28,987 nt of DNA from DATBLE01 sp046732255 (GTDB lineage Bacteria; Actinomycetota; Thermoleophilia; Gaiellales; Gaiellaceae). Location: NCBI GenBank assembly GCA_046732255.1, contig JBKPMR010000021.1:1-28987 (forward strand), written 5' to 3'. Made by a program: the position numbers and the translations under genes. This document shows positions 22,578 through 28,987 of this stretch, piece after piece (the first letter of the stretch is position 1; each line of letters starts with the position of its first letter). The notes beneath the pieces are model-generated. The model was not told where the DNA came from and made no database searches. It saw nothing but the letters and a program-made list of their open reading frames with translations.

Positions 22578-23998
22578 AGCGCCTCCTCGTCCCGCTGCTG
22601 GTCGGGCTGCTCGCGTGCGCCGGTGCGGCCCGCGGCGACGGCCCGACGTTCTCGGTCGTCCAGGGCGCACAGGTGCTGCCCACGGCAACCCTCGCCAACG
22701 GCAGCGAGCTCCCGCTCGCGCCAGACTGGACGTTCCCGCCGGCTCAGCCCGCTCAGCTCTCGTACGACCAGCTGCTGCGCTTGTGGCAGAACGCGGGGGC
22801 GACGTACGGCGTGCCCTGGAACGTGCTCGCCGCGATCAACAAGATCGAGTCCAACTTCGGCCGGAACATGGGCCCGAGCTCGGCCGGCGCGATCGGCTGG
22901 ATGCAGTTCATGCCGTCGACCTGGATGCGGTGGGGAACCGATGCCGACGGCAACGGTGTCGCCGACCCGTGGAACCCCGTCGACGCTGTGTATTCCGCCG
23001 CCCGCTACCTCGCCGCCTCGGGTGCGGCAGCCGACGTCCGGCGGGCGATCTTCTCCTATAACCACGCCGACTGGTACGTGAACGAGGTGCTGCAGCTCGC
23101 GCAGCTATACGGCAGCTCCGCCTCCGCTCCGGCGGACGCGTACCAGAACCTCCCGGCGGCGCAGCGTCCGGTCTTCGCCCTCGACCGTCTGCAGGCGAAG
23201 CTGGACGACGCCCGCGCGGCGGTCTCGAAGGCGAGCGACGCCTACCGGGCGGCGCAGGACGAGGCCCAGGCACTCACCGAGCACGCGCAGGGGCTGACCG
23301 CCGAGGCGGATGCGGAGGCGCTCCTCTCGGACCGGCTCGAGCACCAACGGGTCGCCGCCCAGGCCGGCGCCGACGCGGCGGCCGAGCAGGAGGAGGCCGA
23401 CCGGTTGAAGGAGGAGCTGACGGCTGCCGAGGCCAAGCTGGCCAAGCTGGAGGCCGAGGCGAGCGGCGCGTCCTTCAACGAGCCGGCGCGGCAGATGCTC
23501 TCCGGCGCTCCCGTGGATGCCTCCACGTCCGGCTACGTCTTCCCGGTGGGCGGCGGCCCTTCCGTCGTCTCCGTCTCGCACTGGCACCACGACTATCCGG
23601 CCGCGGACATCGCCGCGCCCGAAGGCTCGCCGCTCTATGCCCTCTCGGACGGCACCGTCGAATACGCGTGGACCTGGGACGAGCGCTGCGGCACCGGCTT
23701 CACGATCAAGACCACCGACGGCCAGACGTGGACGTACTGCCACATGTCCTACCTCGACCCGGCCGTCGCCCAGGGGGCCGAGCTCAAGGCCGGCGACCCC
23801 GTCGGCCTGGTCGGCCAGACGGGTCACGCGACCGGGCCGCATCTCCATCTCCAGCTCCAGCCGGCGTCCTCGTATCCCCAGGATCAGCCCTGGTTCCAGG
23901 GCTTCGCCGGCACGGCCTTCCAGTGGTCGGACGCAGGCCCTGAGAAGACGGGGACCTCGGCGCCGCTCGTCTTCCACATCGTCCGCGGGCTCGACTAG
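22574..23998 (+). CDS. Bifunctional cell-wall hydrolase: lytic transglycosylase plus M23 endopeptidase
   Basis: The protein has 474 residues. A signal peptide (MKRLLVPLLVGLLACAGAA) targets it outside the membrane. Residues 65-180 are a lytic transglycosylase domain; E92 in INKIESNFGRN is the likely catalytic acid, with GAIGWMQFMPSTW following. Residues 200-298 are a long Ala/Glu-rich coiled coil. Residues 318-435 are an M23 (LytM-type) peptidase: metal ligands H338 or H339, D345 (in YPAADIAAP), and H425, with H390 and H423 (GPHLHLQ) as active-site histidines. It should cut both glycan strands and peptide cross-links. Its translational coupling to pilT suggests that it opens the wall for the pilus. 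The start is GTG 22574. Fusion of the two activities in one chain is seen in some actinobacteria. Confidence 0.9.
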   Translation: MKRLLVPLLVGLLACAGAARGDGPTFSVVQGAQVLPTATLANGSELPLAPDWTFPPAQPAQLSYDQLLRLWQNAGATYGVPWNVLAAINKIESNFGRNMGPSSAGAIGWMQFMPSTWMRWGTDADGNGVADPWNPVDAVYSAARYLAASGAAADVRRAIFSYNHADWYVNEVLQLAQLYGSSASAPADAYQNLPAAQRPVFALDRLQAKLDDARAAVSKASDAYRAAQDEAQALTEHAQGLTAEADAEALLSDRLEHQRVAAQAGADAAAEQEEADRLKEELTAAEAKLAKLEAEASGASFNEPARQMLSGAPVDASTSGYVFPVGGGPSVVSVSHWHHDYPAADIAAPEGSPLYALSDGTVEYAWTWDERCGTGFTIKTTDGQTWTYCHMSYLDPAVAQGAELKAGDPVGLVGQTGHATGPHLHLQLQPASSYPQDQPWFQGFAGTAFQWSDAGPEKTGTSAPLVFHIVRGLD

Positions 23999-24000
23999 AG

Positions 24001-24028
24001 GCAGTGACAGGCTTAAGCCTGTCACTGC
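24001..24028. terminator. Perfect 28-bp palindrome after the cell-wall hydrolase gene
   Basis: Two exact 14-bp arms (left arm GCAGTGACAGGCTT) meet with no loop. The palindrome starts two bases after the TAG at 23998 and is followed by TCTTC. It should end the pilT operon. The core ACAGGCTTAAGCCTGT is shared with the terminator at 27207. The rest of 24029-24086 shows no gene. Confidence 0.85.
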
Positions 24029-24086
24029 TCTTCGGGCCGCCCCGCCGGAGCAAGGCCGACAGGGGGCCCGCATTGGTGCTTAGCGC

Positions 24087-24114
24087 TCAAGTTTCCGGCC
24101 CGCGGAGCCGATGA
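24087..24114 (+). promoter_or_regulatory. Sigma-28-like promoter of the PASTA-pilD-pilB operon
   Basis: TCAAGTTT (24087-24094) and GCCGATGA (24107-24114); counted from TCAA the spacer is 16 bases. E. coli FliA prefers TAAAGTTT, 11 bases, GCCGATAA, so the extended -35 differs at one position. The ATG at 24124 follows after 9 bases, giving an almost leaderless mRNA. Confidence 0.78.
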
Positions 24115-24123
24115 AATGGAGGA

Positions 24124-24555
24124 ATGTTCAGGTTTGCAGCGGCTCTCTTCCGTGGCGTCGTCGCCGTCTTCACCGGCCTGCTGATCGCAGGCGGGACGCT
24201 GACGATCGCCGCCGATCGGGTCGCGCCCCAGCGGCCGACCCTCGTCGCCGTCTCCGCGACCAAGCAGACGCTGATCGTGCCGCAGGTCACCGGTCAGGCG
24301 TACGTGTTCGCCAAGGGCATCCTCCAGGACAGCGGCTTCGCCTGGCAGGTGCTGGGCCCCGTGCACGGGTTCGCCGGGAACACCGTCGTCGCGCAGGAGC
24401 CGGCGCCCGGATCGGTGGTCGTTGACACCGGCGCCCCGACCGTCACGCTCACGCTGAAACGGAACTCGTCCTACGCCGAGCGCGGCGAGCCGGACAACAA
24501 GGCCCCCTATCGGGGCACGGCCGTCCTGCTTCCCGCCCCGGCGAGGCGCGCGTGA
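24124..24555 (+). CDS. Membrane-anchored PASTA-domain protein
   Basis: The protein has 143 residues. Residues 1-30 hold one membrane segment (VVAVFTGLLIAGGTLTIAA). Residues 50-115 are a single PASTA domain: PQVTGQAYVFAKGILQDSGFAWQV, then VVAQEPAPGSVVVDTG and VTLTLK. PASTA domains bind peptidoglycan or its precursors, so the protein probably sits on the outer face of the membrane touching the wall. It has no kinase or transpeptidase part. Placed first in an operon with the prepilin peptidase and a PilB ATPase, it could help pili cross or anchor in the wall. The start ATG is preceded directly by GGAGGA with no spacer, unusual for a ribosome binding site, but the promoter position suggests an almost leaderless mRNA. 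Confidence 0.85.
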   Translation: MFRFAAALFRGVVAVFTGLLIAGGTLTIAADRVAPQRPTLVAVSATKQTLIVPQVTGQAYVFAKGILQDSGFAWQVLGPVHGFAGNTVVAQEPAPGSVVVDTGAPTVTLTLKRNSSYAERGEPDNKAPYRGTAVLLPAPARRA

Positions 24556-24578
24556 CGCTCGCCCTCTCTGCCTTCTAG

Positions 24579-25325
24579 ATGGGCATCGCACTCGGAGCCT
24601 TCGCGGTGCTCCCGGGGCTCGCGGTGGGGAGCTTCCTCAACGTCGTCGCGGCCCGGCTGCCGGAGCGGCGCTCGCTCGTCCATCCGCGGTCTGCCTGCCG
24701 CTCGTGCGGAACGGCGATCGCGTGGTACGACAACGTGCCGCTCCTCAGCTACGTACTGCTCGGCGGCCGCTGCCGCGCATGCCGGACGCCGATCGGTCGG
24801 CTCTATCCCGCCGTCGAGCTCGCAACCTCCGTGTTGCTCGCGGCCTGTCTCGTCGCGTTCGGATTCACGCTCGAAGCGCTCGCCGCCGCTCTGTTCTGCG
24901 CCGCCCTCGTTGTCGTCACTGCGACCGACCTGACGCACCGGATCGTCCCGAACCTCGTCGTCCTGCCGGCGGCTGCCGTCGTGTGCGCGCTGATGACCGC
25001 GGCCGACCCGAGCCCCGAGTGGGCGATCGCAGGACTCGGAGCGGCTGCGTTTCTGCTCGCGGTCGCGCTCGCCTACCCAGGCGGGATGGGGATGGGCGAC
25101 GTCAAGCTGGCGCTCCTGATGGGCGTCGCGCTCGGCCGGACCGTTGCCGTCGCTCTTCCACTCGGGATGGTTCTCGCGCTTGTTCCGGCAGTCGTCCTCT
25201 TCGCCCGGCACGGCTCGGGCGCGCGCAAGATGGCGATCCCGTTCGCGCCCTTCCTCGCCCTGGGCTCGGTGATCGCCCTGTTTGCCGGCGACGCTCTCGT
25301 CCACGCCTACACGAGCCTCTTCTGA
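24579..25325 (+). CDS. pilD: Prepilin leader peptidase/N-methyltransferase
   Basis: A 248-residue polytopic membrane enzyme. It cuts prepilin leader peptides after the conserved Gly and methylates the new N-terminus. The N-terminal methylase domain holds GSFLNVVAARLPERRSLVHPRSACRSCG and two CxxC pairs (CRSC and CRAC). The peptidase aspartates are visible in ATDLTHRIVPN and GGMGMGDVKL. About seven to eight hydrophobic segments are present, as in the family. The start ATG 24579 follows the PASTA gene stop by 23 bp, so they share an operon. Its substrate is expected to be the pilin-like protein at 28277 and others outside the window. Confidence 0.95.
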   Translation: MGIALGAFAVLPGLAVGSFLNVVAARLPERRSLVHPRSACRSCGTAIAWYDNVPLLSYVLLGGRCRACRTPIGRLYPAVELATSVLLAACLVAFGFTLEALAAALFCAALVVVTATDLTHRIVPNLVVLPAAAVVCALMTAADPSPEWAIAGLGAAAFLLAVALAYPGGMGMGDVKLALLMGVALGRTVAVALPLGMVLALVPAVVLFARHGSGARKMAIPFAPFLALGSVIALFAGDALVHAYTSLF

Positions 25326-25341
25326 GGGGCCGACGCGTGAC

Positions 25342-27114
25342 ATGGAGCCCGGGTCGCCCGACATCCGCCCGCTAGCAGAGGGCGTAGAGGAGACCGCGGC
25401 ACCGCTGCCGGTTCCGGCGGTGGGGATCGACAACGGACCGGCGGAGCTCGTCGCCGACCTGATCGAGGCGACCCGGCTCGTCCCTGTCGACCGGCTGGCG
25501 CTCGTCCGCGGACACACGCGCCAGGGTGGCTCCTTCGCCGAGGCGCTGGTCACGGAAGGGCTGGCCTCGAGCGAGGGCGTGGCCCGGATGCTGGCCGCAC
25601 GGCACCGGCTGCCTTTGGTCGACCTGAAGCTGACGGGAGTCTCGGCCGAGGCCAGCGTCCTCGTGCCGTTGCACGTCCTCCGCCGCGCCGTCGCCCTGCC
25701 GTGGCGGCTCGAGGGCGAGACGCTCCACGTCGCGCTCGCCGATCCGCAGAACGTCCACGCGATCGACGAGCTCCGTCTCGCCACCCGCTACCAACTCTCG
25801 ATCGGCGTCGCCGCGCGCGACGACATCACCGTCGAGCTCGACCGGATGGACCGCGTGTCGGACGCGGTCGTCGAATCCTTTGACGAGTCGGAGCAGGACG
25901 ACGACACCGTCACCGACCTCGAGGAGGACGACGGCGTCTCCGACGGACCGGTCGTCCGGATGGTCAACTCGATCCTCCTGGCCGCCGCGGAAGATGGTGC
26001 GAGCGACGTCCACTTCGAGGCGCAGGAGGACGGCATCGTCGTCCGGTTCCGGATCGACGGCGTCCTGCACGAGACGCAACGGATCCCGCGCCGGCTCCAG
26101 GCCGGGGTGACGACTCGCCTGAAGGTGCTCGCCAAGCTCGACATCGCCGAGCGGCGCAAGCCGCAGGACGGCCGGATCTCGCTGCGGGCCGCCGCTGCGG
26201 GCCGGCTGCTGGACATCCGCCTCGCGACGCTCCCGACGGTCGCCGGCGAGACGGTCGTTCTACGCCTGCTCGACAAGTCGAAGCAGGCGCCGACGCTCGA
26301 GGCGCTCGGGCTCTCGGACGAGATGCGCGCGACCTTCAGCAGCCTGGTGTCGCGTCCGACGGGCGCGATCCTCGTCACCGGTCCGACCGGTTCGGGGAAG
26401 TCGACGACGCTCTACGCCGCACTGAGCCAGGTCAACCGGCCGGAGATCAACATCATCACGGTCGAGGACCCGGTCGAGTACCGGCTGCAGGGCGTGAACC
26501 AGGTTCAGATCAACATCCGCGCCGGGCTGACGTTCGCGAGTGCGCTGCGGTCGATCCTCCGCTCCGACCCGGATGTGGTGATGGTCGGCGAGGTGCGCGA
26601 CGGCGAGACCGCGAAGATGGCGATCGAGGCTGCCCTCACCGGCCACCTCGTCCTCTCCACGCTGCACACGAACGACGCTCCGAGCACGCTCACGCGGCTG
26701 AACGAGATGGGCGTCGAGCCCTTCCTCACCGCGTCGGCAGTCTCGGCGGTACTCGCGCAGCGACTCGCCCGCAAGCTCTGCACGCACTGCTGCGAGATCT
26801 ACACGCCGAGCGTCGAGGAGCTGATCGAGGCGCGCGTGGCACCGGACGTCGCGGCGGCCTCCGACGGGATGGTGCTCTACCGGAAGCGCGGCTGCCCCCG
26901 CTGCAACCAGACGGGCTACAAGGGCCGAATCGGCATCTTCCAGCTTCTCCTGATGAACGAGGCGCTTGCCGAGCTCGCCGTCCGCCGCGGCAGCCGCGAC
27001 GAGGTCGAGCGGGAGGCGATGGCGGCGGGGATGCGGACTCTCTGGGACGACGGCATGGCGAAGGTCGCCGCCGGCCTGACGTCCATCGAAGAGCTCGCGC
27101 GCGTCACGGTCTAA
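25342..27114 (+). CDS. pilB: Type IV pilus assembly ATPase, PilB/GspE family (copy 2)
   Basis: A 590-residue protein from ATG 25342. An N-terminal MshEN-like domain lies at about 35-160, followed by an acidic linker (residues 180-200, SEQDDDTVTDLEEDD). The ATPase core has Walker A GPTGSGKST (347-355), Asp box TVEDPVEY, Walker B VVMVGE (412-417) and His box LTGHLVLSTLHT. The zinc site is C480, C483, C518 and C521, with an additional C484. It lies 16 bp after pilD in the same operon. The two PilB-like ATPases in the window are diverged, mainly in the N-terminal and linker parts, so they probably have separate partners or drive different pilus systems. The upstream ATG 25282 lies inside pilD and is not used. 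Confidence 0.93.
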   Translation: MEPGSPDIRPLAEGVEETAAPLPVPAVGIDNGPAELVADLIEATRLVPVDRLALVRGHTRQGGSFAEALVTEGLASSEGVARMLAARHRLPLVDLKLTGVSAEASVLVPLHVLRRAVALPWRLEGETLHVALADPQNVHAIDELRLATRYQLSIGVAARDDITVELDRMDRVSDAVVESFDESEQDDDTVTDLEEDDGVSDGPVVRMVNSILLAAAEDGASDVHFEAQEDGIVVRFRIDGVLHETQRIPRRLQAGVTTRLKVLAKLDIAERRKPQDGRISLRAAAAGRLLDIRLATLPTVAGETVVLRLLDKSKQAPTLEALGLSDEMRATFSSLVSRPTGAILVTGPTGSGKSTTLYAALSQVNRPEINIITVEDPVEYRLQGVNQVQINIRAGLTFASALRSILRSDPDVVMVGEVRDGETAKMAIEAALTGHLVLSTLHTNDAPSTLTRLNEMGVEPFLTASAVSAVLAQRLARKLCTHCCEIYTPSVEELIEARVAPDVAAASDGMVLYRKRGCPRCNQTGYKGRIGIFQLLLMNEALAELAVRRGSRDEVEREAMAAGMRTLWDDGMAKVAAGLTSIEELARVTV

Positions 27115-27152
27115 CGCAGGCGCACGCGAGCGGCGTTGCCTAGTAACTAGAA

Positions 27153-27174
27153 GGGCCAGACTTCAGTCTGGCCC
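27153..27174. terminator. Hairpin terminator 1 after pilB copy 2
   Basis: GGGCCAGACT (27153-27162) and its exact complement (27165-27174) enclose the loop TC. A TTTT run follows at 27180-27183, giving a classical intrinsic terminator for the plus-strand operon. Confidence 0.85.
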
Positions 27175-27206
27175 ATGCCTTTTCGGTGGCGCTGCCCGAG
27201 GGCCTG

Positions 27207-27228
27207 GGGACAGGCTAAAGCCTGTCCC
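27207..27228. terminator. Hairpin terminator 2 between convergent operons
   Basis: GGGACAGGCT (27207-27216), loop AA, and the exact complement (27219-27228). It lies 10 bp from the stop of the minus-strand gene ending at 27239, so it probably ends that operon. The core matches the palindrome at 24001. Confidence 0.82.
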
Positions 27229-27238
27229 TTCGTGAGGT

Positions 27239-27595
27239 TTAGCCCGCTTGGATGTCGCAGCCCAGGTACATCAGGGCCGCGACCGCTTCCGTCACGAAGG
27301 CACTCGCCTGGTGCGCGTCGGAGAAGGTGTAGGGGCCGGCCTTGACGAGCTGGGTTGTTCCCTGCGGGGAGACCTCGGCCTCGACGATGCACGAGGAGCC
27401 GTGGTCGACGGCCCGCAGCATCGCCACGAGCCGTCCGTCCTTACGTGCGTGGCGGACGAAGAGCTCCCGCCCCGACGTGTTTCCCGGGGCAGAAGCTGCC
27501 TGCTGCAGGGCGACCGGCTCCTGGCTCGGCTGGACGTGAAGGAGGTCGTTCCAGGCCGGCTCTTCCGCCGGGGCCCGATGGCGGCTGAACCGCAT
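27239..27595 (-). CDS. Small soluble protein in the pilus locus
   Basis: The protein has 118 residues with no signal peptide and no membrane segment. Its N-terminal third is Pro/Gln-rich and probably disordered (APAEEPAWNDLLHVQPSQEP). The rest looks like a small alpha/beta domain (RELFVRHARKDGRLVAMLRAV, SDAHQASAFVTEAVAALMYLG). The ATG overlaps the stop of the upstream gene by one base (TGATG at 27593-27597), so it is coupled to the thioredoxin-like membrane protein. I do not recognise the family. A cytoplasmic accessory role in pilus function is inferred only from its position. Confidence 0.75.
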   Translation of the reverse strand: MRFSRHRAPAEEPAWNDLLHVQPSQEPVALQQAASAPGNTSGRELFVRHARKDGRLVAMLRAVDHGSSCIVEAEVSPQGTTQLVKAGPYTFSDAHQASAFVTEAVAALMYLGCDIQAG

Positions 27596-28215
27596 CAGGA
27601 ACGGGCGTTCAGAGCAGCCTGGGCGACGGTGTCCTTGTCGGCGAAACCGTCGATCCGGACGACCAGCGTCCCGCCCGGACGAAGCACGAGCACGGCCGGA
27701 TCGTGGACAGCGCCGTAGCGCGCGTTCAGCGAGTCGACTGTCTTCCTGCGCACGTCGACCGGCACGAACGCGCTCTTGCCGAGTTTCGCTCCGGCCTTCG
27801 CCTCGGCGAGCGCGGCGCCGTCGATCTTCGCGCTCGGGTCGTAGAGGGCGACGACGACGACGTGGTTGTGGGCGAGCGCCTTCCGGATCGCGAGCGGGAG
27901 CTCGTTCGGTGCGGCGGGCACGGCCGCCTTTGGCTTGGGCTTCGGCCGAGCTGCGGTCGGCTGACGAGTGGCCGCAACGGCCGCCTTCGGAGGATGCGTC
28001 GCCGCACGGTGCGGGGCGACGGCGGGCTGCTTCGCGACCGCCGAGCTCGTCTCGCGGGTCTTGGCCGTATGGACGGGGGCGGGCGCCTCGGTCGCGAAGT
28101 CGTCGTTCGACTTGTGCAGGGCGCGCATGGCCATGAACGCGGCGACCGACGCGGCGAGGACGAAGAGGAGCACCAGGAGGAGCATCCGGGCCCGCGTGTC
28201 CAGAGTGAGTGTCAC
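27595..28215 (-). CDS. Membrane-anchored protein with thioredoxin-fold-like domain lacking CxxC
   Basis: The protein has 206 residues. One membrane helix lies at 11-32 (MLLLVLLFVLAASVAAFMAM). A flexible Ala/Pro/Lys/Thr region follows (about 45-100, PTAARPKPKPKAAVP). Residues 103-203 look like a thioredoxin fold: LPLAIRKALAHNHVVVVALYDPSA, then FVPVDVRRKTVDSLNARYGAVHDPAVLVLRPGG. The usual catalytic CxxC site is absent, with DPSA in its place, so it should bind rather than reduce. The start GTG 28215 is supported by a sigma-28-like promoter 7 bases upstream and GAGAGGT before it. Its stop overlaps the next gene. A structural or scaffold part in the pilus machine is inferred from context. Confidence 0.78.
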   Translation of the reverse strand: MTLTLDTRARMLLLVLLFVLAASVAAFMAMRALHKSNDDFATEAPAPVHTAKTRETSSAVAKQPAVAPHRAATHPPKAAVAATRQPTAARPKPKPKAAVPAAPNELPLAIRKALAHNHVVVVALYDPSAKIDGAALAEAKAGAKLGKSAFVPVDVRRKTVDSLNARYGAVHDPAVLVLRPGGTLVVRIDGFADKDTVAQAALNARS

Positions 28216-28222
28216 ACCTCTC

Positions 28223-28250
28223 CTATCGGCATTCGCAGGCGGTTGCTTGA
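28223..28250 (-). promoter_or_regulatory. Sigma-28-like promoter of the thioredoxin-like gene pair
   Basis: On the minus strand TCAA (28247-28250), 16 bases, then GCCGATAG (28223-28230), and 7 bases to GTG 28215. The same TCAA and N16 spacing are seen before the PASTA gene, and the same 7-base distance to the start before pilB and pilT. Confidence 0.75.
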
Positions 28251-28276
28251 CAGGCCGGGAGCCGGATCCACGCCGA

Positions 28277-28858
28277 TCAAGGGCCGCCGAAGGCCGAGGA
28301 CTCGCGGGCCATGATCGTGCCGGTCGTTGCGTCGCGAACGACGACCGTGACGCGCTTCAGCGTCAGACCGGACGCCGGCGTGCGGACGGAGAGCGTGGCG
28401 TCGTTGTTGACGTAGTTCACGTACGTGTCGACTCGGTAGGTGTGCCCGTCCGGGCCGGTTACGTCCTGAACCGGTTTGCAGGCAGCCGGCTGGGGGCTGG
28501 AGCACGCTTCGTCGCCGTTGGCACCGGCGACCGCCTGGTTGGTCGAGGGTGGGATCGTCGAGTCGGTCGAGTTGGCGGTCACGTACGTCCCGCTGGTCGG
28601 GATCAGGGTCCCGTCGATCCGTACCGCGGTGAAGGTGCGGGTGCGGTATTTCTCCATCTGCGTGTCCGCGAGTGTGAGTGCCGTGCCCTTCTCGCCCGCC
28701 CGCCGCAACGAGACCGCGCTGGCCGTGAAGACGGTGAGGAGCGCCCCGATCCCGATCGCCAGCAACGACATCGCGATCAGCAACTCGATCAGGCCGAAGC
28801 CGCCGTCGCCCGCTGCTCGCGCCCGCAGACGGGTGAGGAGAGAACGCAAACGGCGCAT
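28277..28858 (-). CDS. Type IV pilin-like protein (PilV-type minor pilin)
   Basis: The protein has 193 residues. It has the type III prepilin signal: a basic leader (MRRLRSLLTRLRARAAGDGG), then GFGLIELLIAMSLLAIGIGA. The cut falls between Gly and Phe, and the fifth mature residue is Glu, as needed for pilin assembly. The hydrophobic helix is typical. The globular part has two cysteines (EACSS, AACKPV) that may form a disulfide, and ends with beta-rich sequence (LTLKRVTVVVRDATTG). Length and sequence after the helix (ALLTVFTASAVSLRRAGEKGTAL) suggest a PilV-like minor pilin. The start ATG 28858 is chosen because it lies 2 bases after the stop of the upstream gene; an ATG at 28900 would overlap that gene. 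Confidence 0.92.
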   Translation of the reverse strand: MRRLRSLLTRLRARAAGDGGFGLIELLIAMSLLAIGIGALLTVFTASAVSLRRAGEKGTALTLADTQMEKYRTRTFTAVRIDGTLIPTSGTYVTANSTDSTIPPSTNQAVAGANGDEACSSPQPAACKPVQDVTGPDGHTYRVDTYVNYVNNDATLSVRTPASGLTLKRVTVVVRDATTGTIMARESSAFGGP

Positions 28859-28860
28859 GG

Positions 28861-28986
28861 CTACCTCAGCTGCCGCCACGAGCCGGCGACGTCGCTCCAT
28901 GCCGCCGTGTCCGCGCCGGACTCACTGACGACCTCGTCGTACGCCGCGCCCGGCGCTCCCGGCGGCGGGTTGATGATCGTCCGCGT
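28861..28986 (-). CDS. C-terminal end of an upstream gene in the pilin operon (partial)
   Basis: An open frame enters from the right edge and stops at TAG 28861-28863, giving 41 residues that end DVAGSWRQLR. It is followed after 2 bases by the pilin start codon, so the two are one operon. The fragment is rich in Pro, Gly and Ala, then Asp and Trp. It is probably another pilin or pilus-assembly protein, but the visible part is too short to tell. Confidence 0.6.
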   Translation of the reverse strand, partial: TRTIINPPPGAPGAAYDEVVSESGADTAAWSDVAGSWRQLR

Positions 28987-28987
28987 G

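Overview
The window is GC-rich throughout, with strong codon bias toward G or C at third positions and long open shadow frames on the antisense strand. Gene content points to a high-GC actinobacterium, most likely class Thermoleophilia (Solirubrobacterales/Gaiellales type). This placement rests on a Cds1-type cysteine desulfhydrase closely resembling the mycobacterial enzyme, a LAL-type LuxR regulator, a geranylgeranyl-reductase-type flavoprotein, a stand-alone LigD-type polymerase and an actinobacterial-style type IV pilus locus. It is an inference from gene content, not a phylogenetic result.

Layout. Positions 1-7171 are a surface and sensing region: the end of a collagen-like protein, a TetR regulator facing a small secreted protein across two identical operator palindromes, a secreted protein with two repeated domains, a 60-residue protein, a very unusual sigma factor, and a large secreted protein of unknown function. 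The sigma factor is an ECF protein fused in one chain to a zinc-binding anti-sigma domain, one membrane helix, a Lys/Pro stalk, two Ig-like domains and a CARDB-like domain. A tRNA-Tyr gene (7208-7289) and a dispersed repeat follow.

Positions 7453-12406 hold a compact group linked by cyclic-nucleotide-binding domains: an MFS transporter with a C-terminal cNMP domain, the Cds1-like enzyme, a convergent DUF1059-type small protein, a class II glutamine amidotransferase, and a soluble protein with two cNMP-like domains. A second copy of the dispersed repeat precedes a LigD-type polymerase. Positions 13746-18320 (minus strand) carry a LAL regulator, then a small beta-rich protein and a secreted beta-helix gene broken by two apparent one-base frameshifts, then two small genes. 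The LAL regulator is divergent from a geranylgeranyl-reductase-type flavoprotein.

Positions 19609-28987 are a type IV pilus locus: pilB-like ATPase 1, pilT, a transglycosylase/M23 fusion, a PASTA protein, prepilin peptidase, pilB-like ATPase 2, then on the minus strand a pilin-like gene, a thioredoxin-fold-like membrane protein and a small partner. Its four visible transcription-unit starts each carry a T(A/C)A(A/T)-N16-GCCGAT element placed just upstream of the start codon. This matches the FliA/SigD/WhiG (sigma-28) promoter class and suggests that a dedicated alternative sigma factor controls the pili, largely through leaderless or near-leaderless mRNAs. Perfect inverted repeats with related cores (ACAGGCT, ACAGGTCTG, CCAGACT) punctuate this half of the window as likely terminators. 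The strongest candidates for something new are the membrane-spanning sigma factor, the sigma-28-like pilus regulon and the cyclic-nucleotide-linked gene group.
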